Positions 16,801-22,826 of a DNA stretch of 64,000 bases are shown piece after piece (positions within the stretch are counted from its first letter, which is position 1; every line of letters begins with the position of its first letter). The DNA is from Micromonospora sp. NBC_01813 (GTDB lineage: Bacteria; Actinomycetota; Actinomycetes; Mycobacteriales; Micromonosporaceae): positions 7,563,001 to 7,627,000 of the forward strand of contig NZ_CP109067.1 of NCBI RefSeq assembly GCF_035917335.1. The letters run 5' to 3'. The notes beneath the pieces were generated by a model, which worked only from the letters and a program-made list of their open reading frames with translations, searched no databases and was not told the origin of the DNA. Made by a program: the position numbers and the translations under genes.

Positions 16801-19672
16801 TCAACGAACGTCCGTCGTTGTTGACGGCGGTGCCGCGTACCAGGGCAATGATCTCGTCCCCGGCGGTGCGGGCATCGTCGGCGCGGGCCAGGACCAGCGC
16901 CGCCCCGCCTTCGCCGGGCACGAAGCCGTCGGCGGCGGCGTCGAACACCCGGCAGCGGCCGGTGGCCGACAGCGCCCCGGCGGCGTCCAGCAGCCGGTGC
17001 CCGGTCGGGGTCAGGTTGAGGTTGACCCCGCCGACCACCGCCAGGTCGCATTCGCCGTCGCGCAGGCTGCGGACCGCCAGGTGCAGCGCGACCAGCGCCG
17101 ACGAGCAGGCGGTGTCCACCGCGATCGCCGGGCCGGTCAGGTCGAGGGCCTGCGCGACGCGGGCCGGGATCAGGTTGCGCAGGTTGCCGACCAGCGCGGC
17201 CGGCTGCCCGCCGGCGTCGGGCAGCGTACGCAGCAGTTCGGCGTAGCCGCTGTCGCCGACCGCCGCGAACACCCCGACCCGGCGGCCGTGCCGGCGCGGC
17301 CCGGCGTACCCGGCGCGTTCCAGCGCCTCGTGGGCCAGCTCCAGGAAGATCCGGGCGTGCGGGTCGGTGTGGTCGGCCTCGACGTCGGACATGCCGAAGA
17401 AGCCGGCGTCGAAGCCGGCCGGGTCGTCGAGGAACGCCCCCCAGCGGGCGGTCGCACCGTCCGGCCGCCATCGCTGGGCCGGGATCTCGCCGACGCTGTC
17501 GTGTCCGTCGAGCAGTTGCTGCCAGAACTGTTCCGGCGTGTCCGCGCCCGGGAACCGGCAGGCCAGCCCGATGATCGCGACCCCTGCTGTCGTAGTTGCA
17601 GTCGAAGGCCGATCGCTTGTGGACCTGGCGGCTACCGGGGCGAGCAGGTGGTCGGCCAACGCCGCCACGGTCGCCCGTTCCCGCAGCTCGGCCGGGTCGA
17701 GTTCGCGGCCGAACGCGTCCTCCAGCCCGGCGAGCACCTCCATCGCCTGCAGCGACGACCCGCCGAGCGCGGTGAACCGATCGTGTGGCCCGATCTCGTC
17801 GGCCGGCCGGCGCAGCACCCGCGACCAGACCGCCCGCACGACCCGCTCCACCTCCGCCCGGCCCCCACCGCCGACCCCCCTTCTCCTCCCCGACGATCTT
17901 GCAGTTATCGACGACATTTGCCCGGATTGTCCATCGATAACTGCAAGATCGTCGGGATCTTGAGCGGGCGCGGGCGGCGGGGGCGGTGACAGGGCAGCCC
18001 AGCGGCGCTCGACGGCGGCGAAGTCACCCGTCTCGTAGCGCTGGCGCAGCCGCTGCCGACGCAACTTGCCGCTGGTGGTGCGAGGGAACGCACCGGCCGG
18101 CACCGGCAGCACCCGCACCTCGTCATGCCCGGTCGCGTCCACGATCCGGGTCGCCACCTCCCGCAACACCGCGTCGGCGGTCGCCGGCGGCCGGGCCCAC
18201 TGGACGAACACGACGATCCGCTCGGCACCACGGTCGTGGTCGGTGCAGCCGAGCACCGCGACCCGACCCGGCGGCAACCCGGCCGTACCGGCCACCACCT
18301 CTTCCAGGTCCGCGGCGTGGAACGTCCGCCCATTGACGAAGACCACGTCCTTGGCCCGGCCGGAGACACAGAGCCGACCGGCGAGCAGAAAACCCAGATC
18401 ACCGGTACGCAGCCAGCCGTCGACGAACGCCTCGGCGGTGGCCTGCGGATCGCGATGATAGCCACGGGCCACATTCGGGCCGCGTACCTCGATCTGGCCG
18501 ACTCGCGACGCGCCGCCATCGCGGCCGTCGTCGGCGACCCGGCCGGACTCCTCGACGATCCGCACCTGGCAGCCGGGCACCGGCCGGCCGACGTCCATGA
18601 ACTCGACCGCGTCCGAGCGGCCGGCCGACGCCCGCACCACCTGGCCGGCGGCGAGCGAGGCCCGGTCCACACTCACCGGCACGGCTGTCTCGCCCAACGG
18701 CGGGCAGGCGACGGCCAGGGTCGCCTCGGCCAACCCGTACACCGGTTGCAGTGCGCGCGGGTCGAGCCCGGCGGACCGGGTCCGGGCGACGAACGCCCGC
18801 CACACCACCGGGGAGATCGGCTCCGCGCCGACCATCATCAGCCGTACGGCGCTCAGGTCCAGGCCGGCCAGGGCGTCGGCCGGCACCCGGCGGACCACCA
18901 GCGCGAGCGCGAAGTTGGCCGCCGACAGCAGGGTCGCCCGGTGCCGATGCGCGGTCTCGAACCACAGCAGCGGCCGTTTCGCGAACGACAGCGGCCCGAT
19001 CTTTACCTGCCGCAGCCGGACCGCGAGCGGCGTCAGATGGGTGCCGATCAGCCCCATGTCGTGGAAGTACGGCATCCAGCTGACCGACACGTCGTCGCTG
19101 GTCACCGCCCCGGCCGCGCGGGCCTGGCCGAGGTTGGCCAGCACGTTGCGGTGGGTGAGTTCGACGCCGCGCGGGGTGCCGGTGCTGCCCGAGGAGAACT
19201 GCAGGAACGCGAGATCGTCCGGGCCAGGGGCGGGAAGTCGGTGCGGGGCCCGCCCGTGCCGCAGCCGGTCGATGTGCAGCGCTGGTGCGCCGGCCTTCTG
19301 TGCGACCGGGGCGCAGGCGTCGTCGACGATGACGGGTACGCCGCCGAGCAGGTCGCGTACCCCAGCCACTCGGGCCGGTTCCGGCGGCAGCGGTACGGGG
19401 ACCAGCCCGGCCGCCAGCGCCCCCCAGAACATCGGTTGGAAGTCGTCGCTTCGGTCGGCGAGCAGGATCACCGGCGTGCCGGTGCTGATCCCGGCATCGT
19501 GCAGTCCGCCGGCCACGCGTAGTGCGTCGTCACGCAGTTGCCGGTGGGTGACGACGCGCTCGGTCCCGTCCCCGCGTACGTGCACGATCACCTGGTCGGG
19601 TGCGTCGTCGGCCGCCCCGAGCAGCACGTCCAGCAGGTGTTCCTCGCCGTTGGGCCCGCCCGTGATCAGCAC
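7823..19672 (-). CDS. FAAL-PKS-NRPS megasynthase with C-terminal acyl-ACP-reductase-like domain
   Basis: This 3949-residue protein starts at GTG 19672, with an in-frame stop five codons upstream. Domain order (approximate residues): fatty acyl-AMP ligase 10-560 (FSSGSTGTP, MPYFHDMGLIG); linker holding a coding palindromic repeat 572-594; ACP 605-672 (LGGSS); ketosynthase 695-1110 (Cys 856 in DTACSS, EAHGTGTP, KSNLGH); degenerate acyltransferase 1200-1430 (GDGAG where GHSxG is expected, and shortened); ketoreductase to about 1900 (GGTGGVG, catalytic S-Y-N); ACP 1950-2020 (LGLDS); condensation 2050-2460 (HHAAGDG); adenylation 2480-2990 (FDASV, so an amino acid substrate); PCP 3020-3090 (IGGDS); condensation 3120-3570 (HHLIGDG); reductase-like 3590-3949. 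The last part parallels cyanobacterial acyl-ACP reductase: GYGFDVLRQVN, TTGHAATA, VVGLGSIG, VLVDDSFP, VVGGGLLS and Cys 3887 where the acyl-enzyme cysteine lies. It would load a fatty acid, modify it, join one amino acid and release the chain, possibly as aldehyde or alcohol. Confidence 0.9.
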   Translation of the reverse strand: MLITGGPNGEEHLLDVLLGAADDAPDQVIVHVRGDGTERVVTHRQLRDDALRVAGGLHDAGISTGTPVILLADRSDDFQPMFWGALAAGLVPVPLPPEPARVAGVRDLLGGVPVIVDDACAPVAQKAGAPALHIDRLRHGRAPHRLPAPGPDDLAFLQFSSGSTGTPRGVELTHRNVLANLGQARAAGAVTSDDVSVSWMPYFHDMGLIGTHLTPLAVRLRQVKIGPLSFAKRPLLWFETAHRHRATLLSAANFALALVVRRVPADALAGLDLSAVRLMMVGAEPISPVVWRAFVARTRSAGLDPRALQPVYGLAEATLAVACPPLGETAVPVSVDRASLAAGQVVRASAGRSDAVEFMDVGRPVPGCQVRIVEESGRVADDGRDGGASRVGQIEVRGPNVARGYHRDPQATAEAFVDGWLRTGDLGFLLAGRLCVSGRAKDVVFVNGRTFHAADLEEVVAGTAGLPPGRVAVLGCTDHDRGAERIVVFVQWARPPATADAVLREVATRIVDATGHDEVRVLPVPAGAFPRTTSGKLRRQRLRQRYETGDFAAVERRWAALSPPPPPAPAQDPDDLAVIDGQSGQMSSITARSSGRRRGVGGGGRAEVERVVRAVWSRVLRRPADEIGPHDRFTALGGSSLQAMEVLAGLEDAFGRELDPAELRERATVAALADHLLAPVAARSTSDRPSTATTTAGVAIIGLACRFPGADTPEQFWQQLLDGHDSVGEIPAQRWRPDGATARWGAFLDDPAGFDAGFFGMSDVEADHTDPHARIFLELAHEALERAGYAGPRRHGRRVGVFAAVGDSGYAELLRTLPDAGGQPAALVGNLRNLIPARVAQALDLTGPAIAVDTACSSALVALHLAVRSLRDGECDLAVVGGVNLNLTPTGHRLLDAAGALSATGRCRVFDAAADGFVPGEGGAALVLARADDARTAGDEIIALVRGTAVNNDGRSLSLMAPNPLRQREVITQAYRDSGVDPATVSYVEAHGTGTPLGDPVEVRSLAYAFPPRPDGRPRLLGSVKSNLGHLLNAAGMPSLVKVALALRHRQLPPSLHVDTPSPRLDLAGAGFEVVTEVRDWADDGPLVAGVDAFGFGGTNAHVILQQAAPTPTSATSPDGAGAYLSTCSAATETALRQSLRALAGHLTDHPDLDPGAVCATVDTARDDRPHRVAVVADSTAALAARLTAAASGQLTEVVRRPRTAFVFTGTSVPPAESCRALYRSMPVFRRIVDETCAAVGDVAGQPLRHWLLGDTDTDSDAATAGRRAAAGVAAPLLVVYAAAVCGQLADWGVTPDAVLGDGAGELAAAAVTGELPVAEAVAKAAGCPDGAPGFPARLRELLDQGYDIVVGVEPQALAGAVRDASPGSGPAGLTLLTPVDDDSGLLGLAGTLWQHGAALDRVAMLDRTPMLDRARIVGGRWQRVALPTYPFQRRRHWLPAAASDAGPASDLAGLIHQVSWSPHPAPPGAMPVSVQLTGPGAAVGGPLADGLRDLLTARGVDLTAGPTAGIAAGLTAGIAAGLGAAEVTVYLADPAGLGAAGAADVVQLDSVVDATLREFAEFVAALPDGGGRLLVVTQDAVCTGAAGEQPDPVQSLITGLTAALADEHPDRMVRGLDLSRADDVPARLAALVAELDAAVLASDMQPSAVQASPVAWRAGQRLGRQLSPAEPSTVDEKDPVDVDGVQLIIGGTGGVGAALAADLAADGCRRIVLAGRAATAPAGLLDRLGALGAQVDYRRCDVTDADDVDALIAGLPDLSGVFHAAGVVRPGTLRSKPVAQLQAVLAPKVRGSFLLIRALRRHGRRPPVVVAFSSVSALLPGLAGAVGDYAAANAFLDTFAAIERAAGGPLRTVAFSALADAGMAAHPGIAARLAARGLPALPVTDAVPALRSALRRPTAHLVIARLTAVTATTATTATTERAMDTVAARTPDASASPAVPASGGQAPDAVAAIIRRLLAQALERDPAQIADDAPFLSLGLDSLTAIDLVKTLEEELDQPLPTTLFFEHGTIAELVDRLAAPTPSSTVVSPAAAVPMPVTVGSDDNVELFALSGVQLAFHTLRQLYPQVPAYGFVRHAITGPLDEELLGQALAYVMGRHPMLRMRWLVDGTGAPRQLVGPPVPLTDWYEIHGGTEDVDQLTERLCNEPIDLTRRPPLRAVLVRADPDSAFAQLVLVLHHAAGDGVSLSVLSEELWHTYGALAAGRVPQLAPLPTAFRDQLAAATTARPQDLDFWRETLASWPAGLRLPWRDASAQPAPPYATHQVAVDPDTVAALTRRAAAAEVSLFHLLLAGYARCLARWSGQRTVTVSVARAGRDARLPGIDRVVGPFADTLPVTVDVDPAEPPVELAARVRAAWLVAQRHGSVDAIDLARSLPRHGGRLATASPASFSFARFPVAADPDCPVQVSPDAAGTASAGTQLGLLCWQDGQRLRFAWNHPVALLDRATVAGLAAEHLAELAALAAPPLPGAEPASRVVEQVVDRIGQVCRQQAAAVAVEAGALRMTYGQLDAAADRVAGTLRRHGVQPGDLVGLLAARGPAAVAAIVGVLRAGAGWVPLDVTHPATRHGDALRRCGVRVLLHDAESAAVANALAELRTVDLDAVIADETTIDATVDGAVDGAVDGAATPDPDGTAYVIFTSGSTGRPKGVPVSHRSMANYLHWAVDTFGYHGGDRLAQTSSLGFDASVRQLLAPLLVGATVVVLAPRLLRDPDDLLDRIEQGRLTVWSSVPTVWGQLLAAAGRRAAQGRRPDLSALRWIHVGGEALPPGQVRRWFDLFGPGHRITNLYGPTEATINAAWFLIDRRPADGLRRVPIGRPVAGATLAVVDAAGRPCPPGEAGELQIAGPGLTAGYLDEPELTGAAFVHRDGRRWYRSGDRVRIGATGDLEFLGRLDDQVKLHGHRIEPGEIESALGSHPAVSAAVVLLQTQPYPRLVAYAQLRDPAAAATTAAADLRRHLTDRLPPSWVPARIELVRELPTTASGKVDRQLLAELPGEEPEPTGEAPLPAAGEAPLPVAGEAPRTGTERQLAQVWQTVLGLPAVHRDDDFFAIGGDSIVALDVFARLRERFPVMPRPTVIYDHRTLAGLAAAIDEAAAGVPTAQTSAPDTSAPDTSTVAYDPRPFPLAPAQRGFLLAEAVAPGSSSTWLARLRLSGRLDRRRFQQAVDVVVARHPMLRTVFPAGARPAVQQELPATLRLPVRFETIESADLVDDRVALERQRSLEPWAWPLLRLLVLTVGPDEHVLLVHAHHLIGDGYSAALLGQELLALHDRLTAGQPVDVAPLRTTLRDYVAWLRQRPDDPDPQAHHWWRERFGQPYRPPMLRTSTGRTSTGSAATAVTRPAQTAGFTLDGTVSAALSRLAAAAGTSGYAPVLTAYRRGLARLTGQDDLVIGLTVTGRDHPLPDLHRLFGPCAVLLPLRIAGAGRAFGDDLAQVAGEVAAARRYGTEGELTSAESSGGGPAAMLAGAQFIFSSLDFTGIGLTGIGPAGDGAPGGLTLRWDDGDSELEPPPVGTDVLLTARPVDAGLRVTVRAAPQALDPERFADFVAAMAADLIAAARPAPQAAASDRPGAALDAAIVGYLPAPAQLARLAGVPAAALPREQIRELLFPDGAPRLLEELVTPYGRSGFVCLPLFADELAAGSTGRPGTGVAGVVARAVELAAGQGARCVSLAGLVPSFTGYGFDVLRQVNSAVRVTTGHAATATSVVLTTLAALDAAGRDLAAGPLAVVGLGSIGRSALELLLSQGGPHPPQIVLADLPASRRRLADYPDRLRRLGYRGELVWADSTPTAAAQVYAAATIVAAVSSATEIVEVDRLRPGTVLVDDSFPHCVSTAGALRRMRRDGDVLVVGGGLLSCGPVRRVLPAGLPAAAVAGYAARGALPDTVASCQLESLLQADRPDLPLVHGLVNPELAAAYWSAARAAKIAAAPLHLGDTAVAELIDGRLPAPLH
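17889..17956. repeat. 68-bp coding palindrome, copy 1 (inside the megasynthase)
   Basis: Arms 17889-17911 and 17934-17956 are perfect 23-bp inverted repeats around a 22-base loop. The core of the arm is CGATCTTGCAGTTATCGA. On the gene strand it is read in frame as the linker VIDGQSGQMSSITARS between the FAAL and first ACP domains. A second copy lies at 61891-61954 with the same loop length. Confidence 0.9.
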
Positions 19673-19786
19673 GGCCAGACCCTAGCCGAGCCGGACCACA
19701 CCCCACCTGGCCCGACCGGCCGGAACGCGGCGGATCCCGGGTACGGGCGGGTACCCGTCGGCGAGCGTGCGCAGCTTCTGCTGCCT

Positions 19787-19852
19787 GCTCGCGAGGTGAG
19801 GCTGACGCACCTTAAACGCGAAAATAGCGTGTGTCAGCCTCACCTCGCGAGC
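19787..19852. repeat. 66-bp perfect palindrome with AT-rich loop
   Basis: Arms GCTCGCGAGGTGAGGCTGAC (19787-19806) and its exact complement (19833-19852) flank a 26-base loop containing TTAAACGCGAAAATAGCGT. It lies between the divergent megasynthase and XRE genes, where a terminator is not expected. Its stem and loop sizes resemble the 17889 palindrome though the sequence differs. I see nothing else certain in the 322-base gap 19673-19994 except a weak TGTCCAC/GTGGACA pair (19911-19917, 19963-19969) around a possible promoter. Confidence 0.85.
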
Positions 19853-19994
19853 GAACGCCGAGTCGCTCAGCGAAAGCGTGGAAATTCCACGGAAGAATGC
19901 GCGTCTGAGTTGTCCACAGACCGTTGAATTGATCTCTCTGATCTGCGTTACTTGTGTGCACCGTGGACACAGGCCGCGACGGGAGGGCGTCCAG

Positions 19995-21278
19995 TTGACC
20001 GGACGGCGGGACAGTTTCATCAGGAGGCGCAGGGCGGCCGGCTTCAGCCAGGAAGGGCTGGCCGAGCGTCTGCAGGTCGACCGGACCACCGTCGCCCGGT
20101 GGGAGCGGGGTAAGGCTGAGCCGCATCCGTTTACCCGAGCGCGACTCGCGGAAGCGCTCGGTACCTCGGTCGACCAACTCGATGCCCTGCTCGCCGGGGA
20201 GCCAGAAAATCGATCTCTGGACATCGACGATTGGGGCGGTACCGTTACATCGGGGGACGACAATGGAGGTGATCTTACGGACCGGCGTGCGTTCACGATC
20301 AATGCCGCTCTGGCGGGCCTGGGCATCGCCAGCCCGCTGCGAGACTGGATCACCGCCCCGGACGTGCCGCAGCACCTGAGCATGGAGCACCTGCAGCAGG
20401 TGTCGGCCACCATCGCGGGCCTTGAGCGGGCCGACGCGGCGGCCGGCGGCGGCAAACTCTGCGACGTCGCCATCGCCATGCACCGGCGGCTGACCCGCTG
20501 GGAGCGGGAGGCCACCTATCCACGGCAGGTCGGCGACGCGTTGCAGAGCAACCTCGGCGACCTGGAAGCCTGGATCGGTTGGCTGGCGCTGGACGCGGAG
20601 CGGCGTGCCGAGTCGCGCCGCTACCTGCAGGAGGCGATCGTCCGCGCCCGGCTGCGCGACGATCCGCATCTTGAGGTCCACGCCTTGGTCATCATGGCGA
20701 TGCTGGTCAGGGAGGCCCGGCCGGTCGAGTCACTGCAGATCGCCGAGGCGGCCCGACGCATCTCCGGCCCGTGGGCGACCCCTCGACTGACCAGCCTGCT
20801 GCACCTGCGGACCACCCACGCGTCCGCGCTGATGGGCGACGCCGCCGAGTTCAGCCGCGCGCTGGCCAGGGCCAAGACCGCGCTCGACCGTGGCCCCAGC
20901 GACGACGACCCGCTCTACATCAGGTTTGTCAACGACAACGAGGTCAACGCGGTGGAGGCGTTGTCGCAGTTGGCGCTCGGTCGCCCCGAGCGCGCGGTTC
21001 CCTGTCTGCAGGCGCGGGTGGCGCACCACGACCCCGTCTATCGGCGAAACCAGATCCTCGGCAAGGTCAGCCTGGCGATCGCGCTGCACCAGCAAGGCGA
21101 CTCCACCGCAGCGGGCACCGTCGCGCTGGACGCGCTGCCCGACATCGCGGAGCTGAAGTCCGGGCGCGGCCGCAAGCGGCTCGCCGGACTGCGGGCCGAC
21201 CTCGGTCAGGTGGCCGACCGGGTGCCAGCGGCACGGGACTTCGTCGAGGCGTACGACGTGGCGAAGATGGCGGCCTGA
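19995..21278 (+). CDS. XRE-type regulator with TPR-like C-terminus
   Basis: This 427-residue protein has an N-terminal helix-turn-helix (RRAAGFSQEGLAERLQVDRT, then TVARWERGKAEPHP) and a long alanine/leucine-rich helical C-terminal part typical of tetratricopeptide-like sensor domains in actinobacterial XRE regulators. I choose TTG 19995 because GGGAGGG lies seven bases upstream and the helix-turn-helix follows directly. An in-frame ATG at 19878 would add 39 residues of unconvincing sequence. It faces away from the megasynthase and precedes the two unknown genes and the restriction system, so it could control either side. Its ligand is unknown. Confidence 0.75.
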   Translation: MTGRRDSFIRRRRAAGFSQEGLAERLQVDRTTVARWERGKAEPHPFTRARLAEALGTSVDQLDALLAGEPENRSLDIDDWGGTVTSGDDNGGDLTDRRAFTINAALAGLGIASPLRDWITAPDVPQHLSMEHLQQVSATIAGLERADAAAGGGKLCDVAIAMHRRLTRWEREATYPRQVGDALQSNLGDLEAWIGWLALDAERRAESRRYLQEAIVRARLRDDPHLEVHALVIMAMLVREARPVESLQIAEAARRISGPWATPRLTSLLHLRTTHASALMGDAAEFSRALARAKTALDRGPSDDDPLYIRFVNDNEVNAVEALSQLALGRPERAVPCLQARVAHHDPVYRRNQILGKVSLAIALHQQGDSTAAGTVALDALPDIAELKSGRGRKRLAGLRADLGQVADRVPAARDFVEAYDVAKMAA

Positions 21279-21359
21279 CAAGCCAACCGGCCGCTGCCGG
21301 CGCTGGGCCAGATACTGGCCGCCAGCATCGGCTTGGCCAAGGCTGGGAGACTGGGCGGT

Positions 21360-21998
21360 ATGTCGACTGTGATCGTGCCAGCCGGGTTGAGCATGGGTCC
21401 GCGCTATCGGTACGTGCGCCCGCCAGACCCGACGCCGGAGTGCTACGAGGTGCATCTCGGTGACGACTTGGTCGAGCTGACCGAGACCGAGGCGGCGGTG
21501 TGGGCGGCGGCGTTCCTCTACCCGGACCGGCACGCCAAGTTGTCGGTCAACCGGGAGTCGCTGGTGCGGATGCTGGAGACCGCGCCGAAGCCGGAGCCGC
21601 AGGCCGCCCGGTACGTCGACGACCTGATCGCCCGGGGTCTGCTGGTCGAGTTCGACCCGGCCGGCGATCTGCGCCCGGTGTTCAGTCGGCACAAGCTGCT
21701 GCCACTGGCCCAGGGTCTCGGCTCCACCCCGGACGCCCCCCACCAGCACCGCATCGGCATCGGCGACCAACCCCTCGTCGCGGTATCCAACGATGTGTAC
21801 GCCCAGTGGTCGTTCTCGTTCCTGCACCCCGACCTGTGGACTGCGTGCGCCTTCTACGCCGATGACTCCGAGCACGTCGCTGCTGGTGGGGAGCCACTCA
21901 ACCTGTCAGCCGAGTCGTTGGCGCGTGAGGTGGCGGAAGTGCTTCCCATGATGATCTCAGCAGGCTGCGCCGCGTTGGATCCGATCGTGCCGTCATGA
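21360..21998 (+). CDS. Unknown protein with winged-helix-like region
   Basis: I do not recognise this 212-residue protein. LTETEAAVWAAAFLYPD and the following SLVRMLETAP...AARYVDDLIARGLLVEF have the helix spacing of a small winged-helix domain (about residues 40-100). The C-terminal half is mixed and ends in a helix. Its stop overlaps the start of the next gene (ATGA), so the two are co-translated. They lie between the XRE regulator and hsdMSR on the same strand. A DNA-binding or restriction-associated role is only a guess. Confidence 0.65.
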   Translation: MSTVIVPAGLSMGPRYRYVRPPDPTPECYEVHLGDDLVELTETEAAVWAAAFLYPDRHAKLSVNRESLVRMLETAPKPEPQAARYVDDLIARGLLVEFDPAGDLRPVFSRHKLLPLAQGLGSTPDAPHQHRIGIGDQPLVAVSNDVYAQWSFSFLHPDLWTACAFYADDSEHVAAGGEPLNLSAESLAREVAEVLPMMISAGCAALDPIVPS

Positions 21999-22681
21999 GG
22001 TATCGCCGGCAGGCGCAGCAGCGCTCGACTCCGGACCGCTCGTTCGCGTCGCGGTGGCGGCACGAGATGGCCAAGGAGGGCAGCGGAACTCTCGTCCAGC
22101 AACTGGGCACCGGGCTGGGTGCGTTGATGGGCCTCGCCGCAGCGAGATGGGGACTGCCATCCGCGCCGGTCGCGATCGTGGGTGCGATCCTCGGCAACGC
22201 CGTGAGTATCGCCGGCAAGGGGTTCGTCAACACGGTGTTGGACCGGCGGCGTGAGGCGCGGGCGGGCGATGGCGCGACCCCGAGCAGCTCTGGCGGCGGC
22301 GGTGGTGCGAGACCGTTGAGCAGCATCCGTCGCCGGTATCCCGGCCACCGGAGTCGGGGCGGTGGCGACCGGCGGATCGCCATCGGCGGTCCGGCCAGTC
22401 GTGGCGGTAGTGATGGGGGCAGCGGGAGCACCGGCTCCTACCTTCAGCAGTTGCGTCGGCTGCTCGACGAGATCGAGACGCAGCAGGCGAAGCTGGCGAA
22501 CGTGGCGAACGCGATGCGGGCGAGTCAGCTCGGCCTGGCGCAACTGCTCGCCGGTGGTCGGCAGGACCGTACGCAGGAGATCTACACCTGGTCCGAGTTG
22601 TCGCGGGCCAATGTCGAGGAAGCCGCTGTCCTGACTCACCAGGCAGTCAAGAGCCTGAAGGCATACCTGTCGAACCTTTAG
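21995..22681 (+). CDS. Unknown protein: membrane-like N-terminal segment, glycine linker, helical C-terminus
   Basis: This 228-residue protein has a basic N-terminus, a small-residue hydrophobic segment (about 33-72, GTGLGALMGLAAARWG...AIVGAILGNAVSIAG), a Gly/Ser/Arg-rich low-complexity linker (about 88-148) and a C-terminal coiled-coil-like helix (LQQLRRLLDEIETQQAKLANVANAM). This two-part layout suggests a membrane-associated or assembly protein. It overlaps the previous gene by four bases, and hsdM follows after about 145 bases. No family is recognised. Confidence 0.65.
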   Translation: MRYRRQAQQRSTPDRSFASRWRHEMAKEGSGTLVQQLGTGLGALMGLAAARWGLPSAPVAIVGAILGNAVSIAGKGFVNTVLDRRREARAGDGATPSSSGGGGGARPLSSIRRRYPGHRSRGGGDRRIAIGGPASRGGSDGGSGSTGSYLQQLRRLLDEIETQQAKLANVANAMRASQLGLAQLLAGGRQDRTQEIYTWSELSRANVEEAAVLTHQAVKSLKAYLSNL

Positions 22682-22693
22682 GTTGATCATGCG

Positions 22694-22721
22694 TTGACCA
22701 GCGTTGATTCCTCCGTATGGT
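22694..22721 (+). promoter_or_regulatory. Possible hsdM promoter
   Basis: TTGACC (22694-22699) and TATGGT (22716-22721) are separated by 16 bases. An 8-bp inverted pair GATCATGC/GCATGATC (22685-22692 and 22733-22740) brackets the promoter. The restriction operon would then have a leader of roughly 100 bases. This is based on resemblance only. Confidence 0.35.
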
Positions 22722-22809
22722 TACCAAGGTCGGCATGATCATCTCTGTCGTGCTGCGACTGTCGCAAGTGATCTGCCTAGCTATCCCTTGTGCTGAGTGC
22801 GGGTGCGTC

Positions 22810-22826
22810 GGAACCTAAACGGTTCC
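22810..22826 (+). promoter_or_regulatory. Dyad abutting the hsdM start
   Basis: GGAACC (22810-22815), five bases, then GGTTCC (22821-22826) directly touches the GTG at 22827. It could be an operator or a hairpin that limits initiation. If hsdM instead starts at GTG 22863 it lies in the leader. Confidence 0.35.
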
